From Streptococcaceae bacterium AF77-01CM03A (GTDB taxonomy: Bacteria; Bacillota; Bacilli; Lactobacillales; Streptococcaceae): a DNA stretch of 64,000 nt. Position numbers and translations under genes: made by a program. The stretch lies in contig JAQDDS010000001.1 of assembly GCA_027665725.1 (NCBI GenBank), positions 558,001-622,000 on the forward strand. Direction: 5' to 3'. This document shows positions 27,053 to 37,374 of the stretch, in pieces. Position 1 is the first letter of the stretch, and the number at the start of each line of letters is the position of its first letter. Under the pieces are notes generated by a model. The model did not search any database. It was not told the origin of the DNA and worked only from the letters and a program-made list of their open reading frames with translations.

Positions 27053-28051
27053 TTATTCGATTACTTGACCAGCTTCTTTAAGAACTGATTCTGGAATAGT
27101 GATTCCAAGTTCTTGAGCTAGTTTTTTGTTGATAACTGATTTACCAGTTGAGAAGACATTGACTGGAGTGTCAGCAGGTTTTTCACCCTTTAAGACTTTA
27201 GCGATCATCTTACCAGTAGCCACACCAAGATCGTGTTGATCAACAACCACTGATGCCAAACCACCCGCTTCTACCATGGCAGTCGCACTTGGGTAGATTG
27301 GTTTTTTAGCTGTTTGGTTACTTGATACTACAGTTGAGAATGCTGACGCAATAGTATTATCAATTGGAACCCAAATTGCATCCACTTTACCAGTCATAAC
27401 GTTCACTGTTGAAGCAATTTCGTTCGTTGAAGGTACTGCAAAAGTTTCTACTTTCAAACCAGCTTTTTCAGCGTAAGCTTTGAATTCTTCTACTTGTGAT
27501 TTTGAGTTATCTTCACTACTTGAGTAAAGAGCTCCAACAGTCTTAACATCAGGAGTCAATGTTTTAATCAATTTAACCTGTTGTTCAGCAGGGTTATGGT
27601 CAGATACCCCAGTGATGTTTCCGCCTGGTTTTTCCAAGTTTTGTACAAGGTTAGCTCCAACTGGGTCTGTAATAGCTGCCATGATAACAGGAAGGTCTTT
27701 TGTTGCACTTGCTAGACCTTGAGCTGCAGGTGTCGCAATTCCGACAACAACATCATTTCCATTTGACACCAATTGTTTACTCATTGTGGCAACCTTACTT
27801 TGGTCACCTTCTGAATTCATAAAGTCGATTTTAACTTGGTCGCCTTTATAGCCTTCTTCAGCAAGCCCATCTTGGATACCTTTGTAGATCAAGTCGAGTG
27901 ATGGGTGGCTAACGAACTGTAGAACACCAACCTTAGCAGTTTTGTTAGCTGTCTCGGTTTTAGTATCTTGTTTCGTTAAGTTAGAGTAGACCAAGCTTCC
28001 TCCAACTACAAGTGCTAATGCTGCAATAATACCAATTAATCGTTTATTCAT
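27053..28051 (-). CDS. ABC importer substrate-binding protein (TrpX type)
   Basis: 332 residues of the TrpX/DUF534 (ABC_sub_bind) family. Residues KVGVLQFVSHPSLDLIYKGI and PVIMAAITDPVGANLV match the family well. The N-terminus has one hydrophobic segment (LIGIIAALALVVGGSLVY) but no lipobox cysteine, so the protein should stay tethered by an uncleaved N-terminal helix rather than by lipid. The T-box leader (Trp specifier) points to tryptophan or a precursor. AAGGAG precedes the ATG. Confidence 0.9.
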   Translation of the reverse strand: MNKRLIGIIAALALVVGGSLVYSNLTKQDTKTETANKTAKVGVLQFVSHPSLDLIYKGIQDGLAEEGYKGDQVKIDFMNSEGDQSKVATMSKQLVSNGNDVVVGIATPAAQGLASATKDLPVIMAAITDPVGANLVQNLEKPGGNITGVSDHNPAEQQVKLIKTLTPDVKTVGALYSSSEDNSKSQVEEFKAYAEKAGLKVETFAVPSTNEIASTVNVMTGKVDAIWVPIDNTIASAFSTVVSSNQTAKKPIYPSATAMVEAGGLASVVVDQHDLGVATGKMIAKVLKGEKPADTPVNVFSTGKSVINKKLAQELGITIPESVLKEAGQVIE

Positions 28052-28099
28052 ATCTATTTCTCCTTATTTCACTTAAACTTAGTAATGTTCATTACACTT

Positions 28100-28144
28100 T
28101 CAATATAACTTTACCAAGCGTCGCCATCGTTTGATTTCCATCAT
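28100..28144 (-). CDS. 14-residue leader ORF between T-box and trpX-type gene
   Basis: An ATG at 28142-28144 opens a 14-codon frame (MMEIKRWRRLVKLY) with a strong ribosome site GGGGAGG just upstream and a TGA at 28100. It lies after the T-box terminator and 48 bases before the binding-protein ATG, so it would be translated only from read-through transcripts. It contains one Trp codon and is strongly basic. Whether it is a regulatory peptide, a remnant, or only a chance frame is open. Confidence 0.4.
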   Translation of the reverse strand: MMEIKRWRRLVKLY

Positions 28145-28155
28145 TTTTTCCTCCC

Positions 28156-28396
28156 CATAGAAAAAGTCCTCACACAAAAAACTTGTGTGAGGACGTCGAT
28201 GCGCGGTGCCACCTCAATTATAGGAATGTTTCCTATCGCTCTTACTCGCTTCACGAGTTGCACTATAAGGTGTGCTCACCGAATTCTTATGATTTCAAAT
28301 TCTTAATAACATTCAGCCCAATTTTCATCATCTCCATTTATCTGTTTCCACCAACCACAGACTCTCTAAAAAATTTCAATGATTACTTTCTGAATG
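28156..28396 (-). promoter_or_regulatory. T-box riboswitch, tryptophan type
   Basis: On the minus strand the leader has stem I arms ACATTCAG/CTGAATGT, with specifier TGG (28318-28320) just before the 3' arm. It also has AGAGAG and GGTTGGTGGAAAC in stem I, the T-box sequence GAGGTGGCACCGCG at about 28201-28214, and a terminator stem GTCCTCACACAA/TTGTGTGAGGAC (28166-28194) with a T run. Uncharged tRNA-Trp pairing with the specifier and T-box should stop terminator formation and turn on the importer. Confidence 0.93.
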
Positions 28397-28401
28397 TTTA
28401 A

Positions 28402-28429
28402 ATTATATCATTTTACTAAAACTTGTCAA
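28402..28429 (-). promoter_or_regulatory. Promoter of the T-box operon
   Basis: Minus strand TTGACA (28424-28429), 16 bases, TATAAT (28402-28407). I see no strong terminator for ppc between 28430 and 28495. Confidence 0.9.
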
Positions 28430-28495
28430 GGCTTTTTATGAATTATTTTTTAAAATTATGAAAATTCCTACGGTTTTTAAAAAATATAGCTTGTA

Positions 28496-31321
28496 TTAAC
28501 CTGAATTACGTAATCCTGTAGCAATTCCGTTAATAGTTGTATGAATCAATCTTTCTTCATCTGAAGAAAGCTCGCCACGACGTTGACGCTTAATCAATTC
28601 CAACTGGATATAGTTAAGGATATTGAAATAAGGCATACGGTAGTTCAAACTGTCTTTCAAGTAAGTATTTTCTGCCAAAAGTTCATCATAGCCTTCGATA
28701 GCCAGGATAACATTCTTAGTCAATTGCCATTCATCCAAAATAGTATAGTAGATTGCTTGTACTTCTTCACTTTCACAAAGTTTAGCATATTCAAAGGCAA
28801 TATTCATATTTGATTTTGACAAGACCATATCAACGTTAGATAGGAGTGACTGGAAGAAAGGCCAGTTTTGATACATTTCTCTAAGCGTTTCGATATTTTT
28901 AGGATCCTGATCGATAAATTCCTTAAAGCTCGAACCCACTCCATACCAACCTGGGAACATAACACGACTTTGTGACCATGAGAATACCCAAGGAATGGCA
29001 CGTAGACCACCAATTTCAGTGATTGTTTTACGAGCTGCTGGACGAGAACCGATATTGAAACTTGAGATAGCCTTGATTGGACTAGATTCGAAGAAATAAT
29101 CATAGAAATGTTCATTTCCAAATACGAGTTCACGGTAGATATCGTAACTGCGTTCCACCACTTGATCCATGATAGCCTCATAGCGATTTGATGTATTAGT
29201 ATCACTCTTCTTCTGTGTAATCATACGGTTGATAGCCGCTGATACCAACATTTCCAAGTTATAGTAAGCTGCATCCTTGTTTCCGTATTTATTTCCGATA
29301 ACTTCACCTTGTTCAGTTAATCGAATACGGTCTTTAATTGACTTGAGCGGTTGAGAAGCAATGGCGTCATAAGTAGGGCCACCACCACGACCAACGGTAC
29401 CACCACGACCGTGGAAGAAGGTTACTTTGACTCCGTATTCATCACCGATAGCAGTTAATTGTTGTTGAGCTTTGTATAGAGTCCAACAAGATGATAGATA
29501 ACCACCATCCTTGTTACTATCAGAGTAACCTAGCATAATTTCTTGATAATTATCTTTTGAAGCAATCCACTTCTTAGCAAGCGGTAAAGAGAAATACTTT
29601 CTCATAGTCTCTTCGGAATGATCCAAATCCTCAATTGTTTCAAAGAGAGGCACGATTTGAACACGTGCTTTTTCAGCATCTACAAGACCGACTTCTTTCA
29701 GCATAATCGCCAATTCTAACATATCAGACACGCTGGTTGCATGAGAAATAATCGTTTGACGAATGACGTCTTCTCCCAAACGATCTTTTAATTCACGTGC
29801 AGTTTGGAAAATGGCTAATTCTTTTTCAAGAAGTTCAGATTTTTCAGCATGAGTAGCTGACAAGATTCGAGGGTCTTCTAATAGTTCATGTAAAAGCAAC
29901 TCACACTTCTCATCTTCTGAAAGATCGCTATAATGGTCATTAATTCCAGCAGTTGCTAACAATTCAGCAACACAGGCTTCATGAACACTTGAGTCTTGGC
30001 GCATATCGATAGATGCCAAGAAGAAACCAAAGACTTCAACAGCCTCCAAAAGCTCGGCAAACTCTCCAGTAAGCAGGGCTTCTGCCTTATTTTCAAGCAA
30101 TGAATCTTTAATGATAGTTAAGTCTTGTTTAAATTCATCAATTGTTTCGTAGTAAGGAGGACGATCATCTGCTAAGTCTCGGATAGCACCTGTAAGTCGG
30201 CTACTGATATAGTCGGTTATCTCTCCCTGTTGGTATCCTTGAGCACCAAGGAGACGTTCAACATGATGTCGTTCATCTGCTGATGAACCAACAAGAGCCC
30301 ACTCTTTTAAATTCAAAAGCGTTTGAATTAATTTAGATTGGATAAAGTGAAAAGCACGACGGTAAGGTTCTTTTTCACGGAAGACAGATGTATCACGAGA
30401 TTGTGATGCCATTTCTTCGACAGCTTTGCTTGTCTTGGATAAATTAGTAGAAAGAGAGAAAGTACGATAGAGACTAGAAATCTTGCTGATATAGTAGTTG
30501 AAGATGACTTCGCTTTGAATGGTTGCTGAACGCATGAGAGTTTCAGCAGTTACAAATGGATTTCCATCTCGGTCTCCACCAATCCACATTCCCATAGTAA
30601 TAGGTTTGGCTTGTTTAAGGTCAATTCCTTGTTCTTTCGCAAGACGTTTATATTCTAGCATTAGATTTGGTACTGCCTGAAGGAAGGAACTATTGTAATA
30701 TTCCATCACGTTAGTGATTTCGTTGGTTACTTTTAGTTTCTTCTCACGAATCATATCCGTCTGCATGATAATCTCAATATAGCGACGAAGATCATTGTGC
30801 CATTTTTCCTCGTTAATAAGACCCATTTTAACATCACGGTATTTACGCAAGAGAGTATGAATATGTGTGGTCAAATCCAACATACTCTTCCGTTGCACTT
30901 GTGTTGGGTGGGCTGTTAATACTGGAACAACGTTCAGATGTTCAAGAATTTCAGCGGCATTTTCTTTTTCAGCGACCATTTCAATGGTTGTTGATAATTT
31001 ACCGAGATAATCTTGACCAATATTATTTAGATGGTTGATTTCGTATGCCAAGTCAACATCTTCAGAAATATTAATCAAAAGTGGCAAAATAGAGAAATAT
31101 CTAGAAATGTAGACCATTTCATCATTGGAAAGACCTCTTACTACTTTATCCAAACCTTGATAGTCTAATTTTGATGATAGCTTCTTCAACTGCATAATCT
31201 TGTCAAAGGTCTCAGCGGGAAGCATATTTTTAGTAATATCTTCAAGCAAATCTGTCAAAATTTGAACTTCTTCTTGCACGACAGTTTTGTTTCTATTATT
31301 TTCTAGTTTTTGAAGAGACAT
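28496..31321 (-). CDS. ppc: Phosphoenolpyruvate carboxylase
   Basis: 941 residues. It has the N-terminal catalytic-His motif [12 protein letters not shown], the lysine-bearing [12 protein letters not shown] and the mobile Arg/Gly loop [14 protein letters not shown]. It carboxylates phosphoenolpyruvate to oxaloacetate in the cytosol, supplying aspartate-family amino acids in an organism lacking a full TCA cycle. AAGGAG precedes the ATG. It lies 23 bases downstream of ftsW on the same strand, an order shared with pneumococcus. Confidence 0.97.
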   Translation of the reverse strand: MSLQKLENNRNKTVVQEEVQILTDLLEDITKNMLPAETFDKIMQLKKLSSKLDYQGLDKVVRGLSNDEMVYISRYFSILPLLINISEDVDLAYEINHLNNIGQDYLGKLSTTIEMVAEKENAAEILEHLNVVPVLTAHPTQVQRKSMLDLTTHIHTLLRKYRDVKMGLINEEKWHNDLRRYIEIIMQTDMIREKKLKVTNEITNVMEYYNSSFLQAVPNLMLEYKRLAKEQGIDLKQAKPITMGMWIGGDRDGNPFVTAETLMRSATIQSEVIFNYYISKISSLYRTFSLSTNLSKTSKAVEEMASQSRDTSVFREKEPYRRAFHFIQSKLIQTLLNLKEWALVGSSADERHHVERLLGAQGYQQGEITDYISSRLTGAIRDLADDRPPYYETIDEFKQDLTIIKDSLLENKAEALLTGEFAELLEAVEVFGFFLASIDMRQDSSVHEACVAELLATAGINDHYSDLSEDEKCELLLHELLEDPRILSATHAEKSELLEKELAIFQTARELKDRLGEDVIRQTIISHATSVSDMLELAIMLKEVGLVDAEKARVQIVPLFETIEDLDHSEETMRKYFSLPLAKKWIASKDNYQEIMLGYSDSNKDGGYLSSCWTLYKAQQQLTAIGDEYGVKVTFFHGRGGTVGRGGGPTYDAIASQPLKSIKDRIRLTEQGEVIGNKYGNKDAAYYNLEMLVSAAINRMITQKKSDTNTSNRYEAIMDQVVERSYDIYRELVFGNEHFYDYFFESSPIKAISSFNIGSRPAARKTITEIGGLRAIPWVFSWSQSRVMFPGWYGVGSSFKEFIDQDPKNIETLREMYQNWPFFQSLLSNVDMVLSKSNMNIAFEYAKLCESEEVQAIYYTILDEWQLTKNVILAIEGYDELLAENTYLKDSLNYRMPYFNILNYIQLELIKRQRRGELSSDEERLIHTTINGIATGLRNSG

Positions 31322-31344
31322 ATTTTTCTCCTTGTCACATTTTC

Positions 31345-32556
31345 TTAGAGCTGTGCTTCATACTCGCTATAAAGTTTTGCACGTTTTTCACTAGCATCGA
31401 TATTTAAGACAAAGGCGATTGCTACTGATAGAACCAGGAGACTATTCCCCCCTTGAGAAAGGAATGGGAAGGTTACCCCTGTTGAAGGGATCAATCCTGA
31501 AATCCCTCCGATATTAACGAATACCTGAATTAAAATCATCCCACCAATACCGATTGCTACCATAGAGTTGAACGGATCTTTTGCTCGTACCCCCACTAAA
31601 ATAATACGAAGAATTAGGAAGAATAATAGAGCTAAAATAAGACTGGCACCAACAAATCCAAACTCTTCAATCACAATCGAGAACACAAAATCCGTATGTG
31701 CCTCAGGTAGATAGCCTCGTTTTTCGATAGAGTTTCCTAATCCTAATCCAAACCATCCTCCATTTACCATAGCATAGTATGAATTTGCCAACTGGTGTCC
31801 TGCACCAGCGACATCATCAAATGGATTAAAGAAAGCACTGAATCGTTTAGCTACGTATCCAAATACTGGAACCTTAGAAAACTTATCAACACCAACAAAC
31901 TTAATGGTTGTTAGAGAAACAAAGGATAAACTGGTCAATACTCCAAGAATAGTTGCAAACCATCGGTGAGCTATCCCACTAATTGAGTACATCAACAATG
32001 CTACCAAAAAGAGAATTGTAGCATTTCCGAGGTCAGGGAAAATCGCCAAACTACCAATCATGACTAGAAGTACAAATCGCCAGTCATTAAATGCTCTAGG
32101 AAACCATTGATTTTGAGTTAAAACTTGGAAATCATAAACGGCAATTTCTTCTTGTTGTTTTGAAAAACGTTGGGCCAAGTACCAAATGATGATAATTTTC
32201 AAGTATTCCGCAGGCTGAACAGTAATAGGTCCTACTTTGATCCAACCGTAAGCACCATTGATGGGAATCCCAATCAAACGGGCTAAAGCTAGTAACACTA
32301 ACTCAGCAAACATAATGATAAATAACAAACGTTCGTTTCGAAGAAAACCAAGTTTCAGCTTATAGATTACTGCGATAAGCAACAAACTAACGATCCAAAA
32401 CAAGCCCTGATTTCGAACTAATTGAAAAGCGCTCTTACCCTCCTGAATCAAGGATGCACTCGTTGTTGAATATACCACTATCAATCCCAGAACGGATAAG
32501 AGAATATAGGGCACTAAAATAGAGTAATTCAACAGGTGCCTTTTACTAATTTTCAT
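31345..32556 (-). CDS. ftsW: FtsW septal peptidoglycan polymerase
   Basis: 403 residues with about ten helices, of the SEDS family. The signature [18 protein letters not shown] holds the catalytic Asp, and [14 protein letters not shown] is conserved. FtsW polymerises septal peptidoglycan from lipid II with its partner class B penicillin-binding protein. The ribosome site (GATGGTGA) is weak. A -10 box TATAAT with TGG lies about 55 bases upstream. Confidence 0.95.
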   Translation of the reverse strand: MKISKRHLLNYSILVPYILLSVLGLIVVYSTTSASLIQEGKSAFQLVRNQGLFWIVSLLLIAVIYKLKLGFLRNERLLFIIMFAELVLLALARLIGIPINGAYGWIKVGPITVQPAEYLKIIIIWYLAQRFSKQQEEIAVYDFQVLTQNQWFPRAFNDWRFVLLVMIGSLAIFPDLGNATILFLVALLMYSISGIAHRWFATILGVLTSLSFVSLTTIKFVGVDKFSKVPVFGYVAKRFSAFFNPFDDVAGAGHQLANSYYAMVNGGWFGLGLGNSIEKRGYLPEAHTDFVFSIVIEEFGFVGASLILALLFFLILRIILVGVRAKDPFNSMVAIGIGGMILIQVFVNIGGISGLIPSTGVTFPFLSQGGNSLLVLSVAIAFVLNIDASEKRAKLYSEYEAQL

Positions 32557-32609
32557 ATTTCACCATCTACTAAATTTTTAATTTTCTATTCATTCTAGTT
32601 TTATATGCT

Positions 32610-32615
32610 ATTATA
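32610..32615 (-). promoter_or_regulatory. -10 box of ftsW-ppc
   Basis: Minus strand TGGTATAAT, an extended -10; no good -35. Confidence 0.6.
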
Positions 32616-32723
32616 CCACTTTTTAGACTAGAAAAAAACTCTTATCCGTCAAAGCCTAGAATTTAAGCTTTTAGAATTCACAAACATTTATTTATATTTT
32701 GGGCTTTTAGCTAAGGAAACTTC

Positions 32724-32764
32724 AAAAAAACTCTACCTTTCAAGAGTAGAAAGATAGAGTTTTC
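32724..32764 (-). terminator. Terminator after prsA
   Basis: AAAACTCTATCTTTC-TACTCTT-GAAAGGTAGAGTTTTTTT on the minus strand, just after the prsA stop codon. It closes the coiA-pepF-methyltransferase-prsA group. Confidence 0.9.
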
Positions 32765-32768
32765 ATCT

Positions 32769-33725
32769 TTAGTTTGAAGATGTTGTTGTAGTTTCAGTTG
32801 CTGCTGATGTAGTTGTTGTATCACTTTGAATGTACTGAGTAAAGATATTTTGGAAGGCTTGGTCCTTAACCTTAATATTTGCGGCTTGCAATTCTTTACT
32901 AATAATACCTTGAACAAAAGTAGCATCATTTTGTTTTTTAGTCAGGATAACTGTCTTCAATTTTTCTTTATAATCATCGATATTAGAAGATTTATCGGTT
33001 TTCTTGGTCAATTTCACAATATAGAAACTGTTTGAATAAGCTTGTGTACCTGGAGCAGTAATCACATCAGAAATTCCATCAACATTAAGGGCAAAGGCTG
33101 CTTTTTTAACAACGTCTGGCAATTCTGTTGATGCAGAGTCGAAGGTGATTTCACCACCATTTGCTTTTGTCTTTTCGTCTGTTGAATTATCCTTAGCCAA
33201 TTGTGCGAAGTCAGCTCCAGATTCTTTTGCTTTAGCAAGAACTTCTTTAGCCTTATCTTCACTGTCAAGTTTAATAACTTGAGCAGTTACTTCTGGTGTG
33301 TACTCATCGTAAGCTTTTTTGTAGTTCTCATCTGTCAATTCAGCTTCTGCAGCTTTCTTAACAGCATATTCAACTAATTTACTTGTACGAATTTGAGCTT
33401 TACGGCTTTCTGCTGTCATACCAGCACGAGAAAGAACGATTTGATAGCTATCACCATATTTCTTCTGTTCTTCTGCTACAGCGTCATCTACTTCTTTTTC
33501 ACTTACTTCAGAACCATATTGTTTTTCGAAAACTTTTTGAATAGTCATGTTAAGTAAGACTTGTTGAGCAGTTGGATTATTCTTAACTTCTTCAAAGAAT
33601 TGATGTTCAGTGATGACATCACCTTTCATACTGATTAAGTCAGCTCCTTGAGAGCTATTTGAACAAGCAGCCAAAGTAGCTACTGATAACAAAGTGATGG
33701 CACCAGCCAATAATTTTTTCTTCAT
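32769..33725 (-). CDS. prsA: PrsA/PrtM foldase lipoprotein (parvulin-type)
   Basis: 318 residues. Lipoprotein signal (MKKKLLAGAITLLSVATLAAC, lipobox TLAAC), chaperone-like N-domain, parvulin peptidyl-prolyl isomerase domain (about 145-240) and a Thr/Ser-rich C-terminal tail (TTTTSAATETTTTSS). It is lipid-anchored outside the membrane and helps exported proteins fold. AAGGAG precedes the ATG. It has its own spacer and probably promoter downstream of the methyltransferase gene. Confidence 0.95.
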   Translation of the reverse strand: MKKKLLAGAITLLSVATLAACSNSSQGADLISMKGDVITEHQFFEEVKNNPTAQQVLLNMTIQKVFEKQYGSEVSEKEVDDAVAEEQKKYGDSYQIVLSRAGMTAESRKAQIRTSKLVEYAVKKAAEAELTDENYKKAYDEYTPEVTAQVIKLDSEDKAKEVLAKAKESGADFAQLAKDNSTDEKTKANGGEITFDSASTELPDVVKKAAFALNVDGISDVITAPGTQAYSNSFYIVKLTKKTDKSSNIDDYKEKLKTVILTKKQNDATFVQGIISKELQAANIKVKDQAFQNIFTQYIQSDTTTTSAATETTTTSSN

Positions 33726-33799
33726 GTTTACTCCTTTTTATACACTAGATAAATGTTTACCTTATCTATTTTACTAAATTGTCTTAAAAATATCTGAAA

Positions 33800-34513
33800 T
33801 TAATCAACATCAGGCAGTTCTATTTCTGCTTGATTCTTTCTTAGCATCAAGATTCCATCTCCAAGAGGAACTAGGCTAGCTGTTAATCCCGGATTGTTTA
33901 GAGTTGCGTCAAATAGTCTTTGCAAACCACGATAAATGGTTCGTTGCCCGCGTCGGACTTCCATAATATCCTTAGCAATATCTCCACCTTGGAAAATATC
34001 ATCCAAGACAACTACTCCACCAACCTCAAGATGTTTAAGGATTTCTGGCAAAAATACGATGTATTTAGATTTAGCAGAATCCATAAATACAAAATCATAA
34101 GATTCTGTAAGAGTGGATAAAACATCTACCGCATCGCCTTCCAAGAGAGTGATTTGTTGGCGATTATCAAACTTGGCAAAATTCTCCTTGGCAAAACCAA
34201 TCATTTCAGGATTCCGATCAATGGTTGTTATTTTTGCATTTGGGGCATGATTTGCCATTAAAAGAGCTGAAAATCCAATCGCTGTCCCAATCTCTAAAAT
34301 ATTTTTTGGTTGAATAGTTTCCATAAGGAAACGGAAGTAAGCGACTGTTTCATGAGGAATAATAGGAATATTCTCCTTACGAGCAAAGTTTTCTAGTTCT
34401 TTTAAAGAACCGGTCACCTGCTTTTGTCTGTGGCGCATAAATTCCACAATCTCATCCTTAACAACAGGCCGTCTCATGTTGTGGTTGGCATTTTTACTGT
34501 ATGACTCAACCAT
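33800..34513 (-). CDS. SAM-dependent O-methyltransferase, TrmR-like
   Basis: 237 residues of the class I O-methyltransferase 3 family. SAM motif ILEIGTAIGFSALLMA, Asp-containing VFMDSAKSKY, and VVLDDIFQGG. Close relatives include TrmR, which methylates 5-hydroxyuridine at the tRNA wobble position; I assign this only by family. The ATG at 34513 overlaps the end of pepF by context: the pepF stop is one base upstream and the ribosome site AGGATT lies inside pepF, so the two are coupled. Confidence 0.85.
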   Translation of the reverse strand: MVESYSKNANHNMRRPVVKDEIVEFMRHRQKQVTGSLKELENFARKENIPIIPHETVAYFRFLMETIQPKNILEIGTAIGFSALLMANHAPNAKITTIDRNPEMIGFAKENFAKFDNRQQITLLEGDAVDVLSTLTESYDFVFMDSAKSKYIVFLPEILKHLEVGGVVVLDDIFQGGDIAKDIMEVRRGQRTIYRGLQRLFDATLNNPGLTASLVPLGDGILMLRKNQAEIELPDVD

Positions 34514-34514
34514 T

Positions 34515-36317
34515 TTATGCTAATCCTAATTTTTCAACAAGGGCTTCAAACTCATCCAAACGACGTTCAAAGACAGCAAAGGCATCATTAAGATAGTCTT
34601 CTTTTTCCATATCAACACCAGCTTTTCGCATGATATTTAGAGGATAGTCTGACTTACCTGCCTTGAGGTAATCAATATAACGGTCACGATCATCTTGACT
34701 ACCGTGAACAATCTTTTCAGCCAAGGCCGAAGCCGCTGCAAAGCCTGTTGAATATTGATATACATAGTAATTATAGTAGAAATGAGGGATACGAGCCCAC
34801 TCGTACTGAATTTGAGGATTATCTTCCTTGCTCAAACCATAATATTCTTGGTTCAAGTTAGCATAGAGATTGTTTAAGAACTCGCTTGTCAAGACTTCAC
34901 CATTTTGATCGGCTTGGTGAATTGCATGTTCAAATTCAGCAAATTGAGTTTGGCGGAACACTGTCCCACGGAAACCATCCAAGAAGTTATTGAGAATAGC
35001 AAAGCGAGTTGCGTCATCTTGAACTTCTTGCAATAATTTTTCAGTTAGGATATTTTCATTGGTTGTTGAAGCAATTTCTGCCAAGAAGATTGAATAATCT
35101 CCATATACATAAGGTTGTGTTTCACGCGTGTAGCTTGAATGCATACTATGACCTGTCTCATGTACAAGAGTAAAGAGATTGTCTAGGTTATCTTGCCAGT
35201 TAAGGAGCATGAAGGCATTAGTATCGTAGGAACCACCTGAATATGCACCTGAACGTTTGCCTTGGTTTTCATACACATCAATCCAACGTTCGCTAAATGC
35301 GCGTTTAACACGACTCAAGTAATCCTCACCAAGAACAGCCAAAGCTTCCTCTGCCTTCTTCAAGGCTTCCTCATAAGTAAAGCTGTATTCTACTGAAGAC
35401 AATGGTGTATAGACATCGTACATTTTAAGGTCTGGAATACCCAATATTTTTGAACGAAGTGAGAGATAACGATGCAATAATGGCAAATGCTTACGAACAG
35501 CAGATACTAAGTTGTCATAGACACTTTCTGGAACAAAGTTGGCCGCAAGAGCAGCTTCACGCGCACTCTTGTAGTTCCGAACTTTTGCACGGTAGTTTTG
35601 TACTTTTACATTTGTCTGCAAGGTTTTAGCGTAGGTATGTTGATATTGCTCATAGGTAGAGTATAGTGCTTCATATGCACCACGACGAACTTCACGGTTC
35701 TTAGATTCTACTAAGCGCATATAGACACCATGTGACAACTGCACTTCATTTCCATCTTCATCTTTAACAAATGGAAAGACGATATCTGCATTATCTAAGA
35801 TAGCAAAGGTTTCACTAGCTGCCCCGAAGATTTCACCAGCACCTGCTAACAACTCTTCTTCACGTTGTGAAAGGACATGTTCCTTATTTTGCAAGAGTTT
35901 ATCAAAGAAGTGTTTATAAGGCTGGAGTTTTGGTTCTTCTGCTAAAAAGTTTTGATACTGCTCTTCAGTAATTGCCATAAATTCTGGCTCATAGAAAGAG
36001 AATACCTGGTCGAGTTGACTATAAAGAGTCATTGCTTTTGCATAGTATTCTTGATATTTAGCAACTCGTGTATCCTGATCGTTTTTCATATGAGCGTAGA
36101 CATAGAGTTTTTCAAGACGACGACTCAAATCCAAATAACGCTCTGTAATATTAAGAAGGCTCTCTGCGCTATCCAAAAGATGCCCTTCAAGACTAGCTGC
36201 TTGTTTTGTATCTTCCGTTAGTAGGGCTAGTTCTTCTTCCCATTTTTGGTCTGTTTCAAAGATAGTGGACAAATCCCATGTATCTTTTTCATTGATTTCA
36301 TTTCGTTGTAATACCAT
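34515..36317 (-). CDS. pepF: Oligoendopeptidase F
   Basis: 600 residues, the M3B family length. The zinc motif HETGHSMHS (HExxH) and downstream ENILTEKLL (third ligand region) are intact. It cleaves peptides of roughly 7-17 residues in the cytosol. The gene lies 18 bases after coiA and is followed directly by the methyltransferase, as in the pneumococcus, so it is probably transcribed with coiA during competence as well as from its own expression. Confidence 0.95.
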   Translation of the reverse strand: MVLQRNEINEKDTWDLSTIFETDQKWEEELALLTEDTKQAASLEGHLLDSAESLLNITERYLDLSRRLEKLYVYAHMKNDQDTRVAKYQEYYAKAMTLYSQLDQVFSFYEPEFMAITEEQYQNFLAEEPKLQPYKHFFDKLLQNKEHVLSQREEELLAGAGEIFGAASETFAILDNADIVFPFVKDEDGNEVQLSHGVYMRLVESKNREVRRGAYEALYSTYEQYQHTYAKTLQTNVKVQNYRAKVRNYKSAREAALAANFVPESVYDNLVSAVRKHLPLLHRYLSLRSKILGIPDLKMYDVYTPLSSVEYSFTYEEALKKAEEALAVLGEDYLSRVKRAFSERWIDVYENQGKRSGAYSGGSYDTNAFMLLNWQDNLDNLFTLVHETGHSMHSSYTRETQPYVYGDYSIFLAEIASTTNENILTEKLLQEVQDDATRFAILNNFLDGFRGTVFRQTQFAEFEHAIHQADQNGEVLTSEFLNNLYANLNQEYYGLSKEDNPQIQYEWARIPHFYYNYYVYQYSTGFAAASALAEKIVHGSQDDRDRYIDYLKAGKSDYPLNIMRKAGVDMEKEDYLNDAFAVFERRLDEFEALVEKLGLA

Positions 36318-36335
36318 AAATTTCCTCCATCCTTT

Positions 36336-37292
36336 CTATTTTACCATATTTTTCGAGAAATACTGCTGATAAAAGGCAGGTGGATAGAGCTTTTGTTGTT
36401 GATTTTGTGAATTCAGTTCATAATAAGCCTGAAAGTTTCGATAATATGCATGAATATCTTGTTTTATTTGGCAAAAATAACCTTTTTCTATCGGCCTTAC
36501 TTGGGGATACCAATCCTGTTTCTTCCGATTCAAAAGATTCTCTCCTCTCAAATAAGCTTGAGCTTGTTGCTTCATCCAATATGGATTTTGATAGTAGAGC
36601 TGTTTTTGAATGTAATGACAAATGTTTTTGTCCTGTTCAACTGAAAAAGTAATAAGAGCTTGTTGCTTATATGGACTACGTAAAATTTCTAGAAGATTCC
36701 CTTTGCCATAAGAAAATTCCTTGAACTGATAATGGATTTTTCCTTTCAAATCTTGGTGAAGGAGGTACTTGAGTCTCAAAACTTGTTTTTTATGATCTAA
36801 CTCCCAAAAATAAAATCCCATATTATGACTAAAGTAAAGAAAATCTCTCTGAAGTTGAGTTAGTCGCTCTTTTAGCCAAAGCTTTTCTCCTAGTAGCCAA
36901 AGAACTTGAATTCCCAGACTTCGATAACCATTGCTTCTCTCCCGTGAAAGTTCACAAGAAATGGGACTACACTGAATTTCTAGAGCTATTTTCTTGTTGA
37001 TAAAGATATCTGCGATTTGCTTCAGTTCAGGAATCGGATATTCCATTTCTACTTCAGCATCTTTCTTAGCCCAATTAAACAGTGCCACCTTATTTTCCAA
37101 ATGTTCCGGACCTTCATTCTCATGATAAATATCACAACTTTTTAAACTTTCATGAGCAAAATGAGTTCGTACATTTTTCCCTTTTCTCAAGCGAACACTC
37201 GTTCCGCAAGCTGGACAATAATAAGCTTGTTTCTTTACTTCATTCTCTAACGCGTTGATTAAATGACCTTTTTTATCTCTAGCTAAAAACAT
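36336..37292 (-). CDS. coiA: Competence protein CoiA
   Basis: 318 residues from the ATG at 37292, chosen because AAAGGAGAGTTT precedes it and the length matches CoiA. An N-terminal zinc-ribbon segment (YYCPACGTSVRLRKGKNVRTHF) is followed by the CoiA nuclease-like domain, with VEMEYPIPELKQIADIFI and ALEIQCSPI forming a D...E-x-Q type core. CoiA is a late competence protein needed for transformation recombination in streptococci. A ComX box candidate lies 20 bases upstream. Confidence 0.92.
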   Translation of the reverse strand: MFLARDKKGHLINALENEVKKQAYYCPACGTSVRLRKGKNVRTHFAHESLKSCDIYHENEGPEHLENKVALFNWAKKDAEVEMEYPIPELKQIADIFINKKIALEIQCSPISCELSRERSNGYRSLGIQVLWLLGEKLWLKERLTQLQRDFLYFSHNMGFYFWELDHKKQVLRLKYLLHQDLKGKIHYQFKEFSYGKGNLLEILRSPYKQQALITFSVEQDKNICHYIQKQLYYQNPYWMKQQAQAYLRGENLLNRKKQDWYPQVRPIEKGYFCQIKQDIHAYYRNFQAYYELNSQNQQQKLYPPAFYQQYFSKNMVK

Positions 37293-37311
37293 AAACTCTC
37301 CTTTTCTAATC

Positions 37312-37319
37312 CATTCGAA
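37312..37319 (-). promoter_or_regulatory. Candidate ComX (cin) box upstream of coiA
   Basis: TTCGAATG on the minus strand, after a T-rich run. It matches the streptococcal combox TNCGAATA except at the last base. The distance to the start codon (20 bases) and the late-competence role of coiA support it. Confidence 0.6.
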
Positions 37320-37331
37320 AAGAAAGAGAAG

Positions 37332-37358
37332 AAAAAGGCTGACCAACTCAACCTTTTT
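37332..37358 (-). terminator. Terminator after the CARF nuclease gene
   Basis: AAAAAGGTTGA-GTTGG-TCAGCCTTTTT on the minus strand. It separates the CARF gene from coiA. Confidence 0.8.
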
Positions 37359-37374
37359 CACATTTAATTTTCAA

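Noticed and set aside
28318..28320. Alternative reading of the T-box specifier as GGG (Gly) or TTG (Leu)
   Set aside because: TGG is placed best relative to the 3' arm of stem I, is followed by G, and agrees with the TrpX-type operon downstream.
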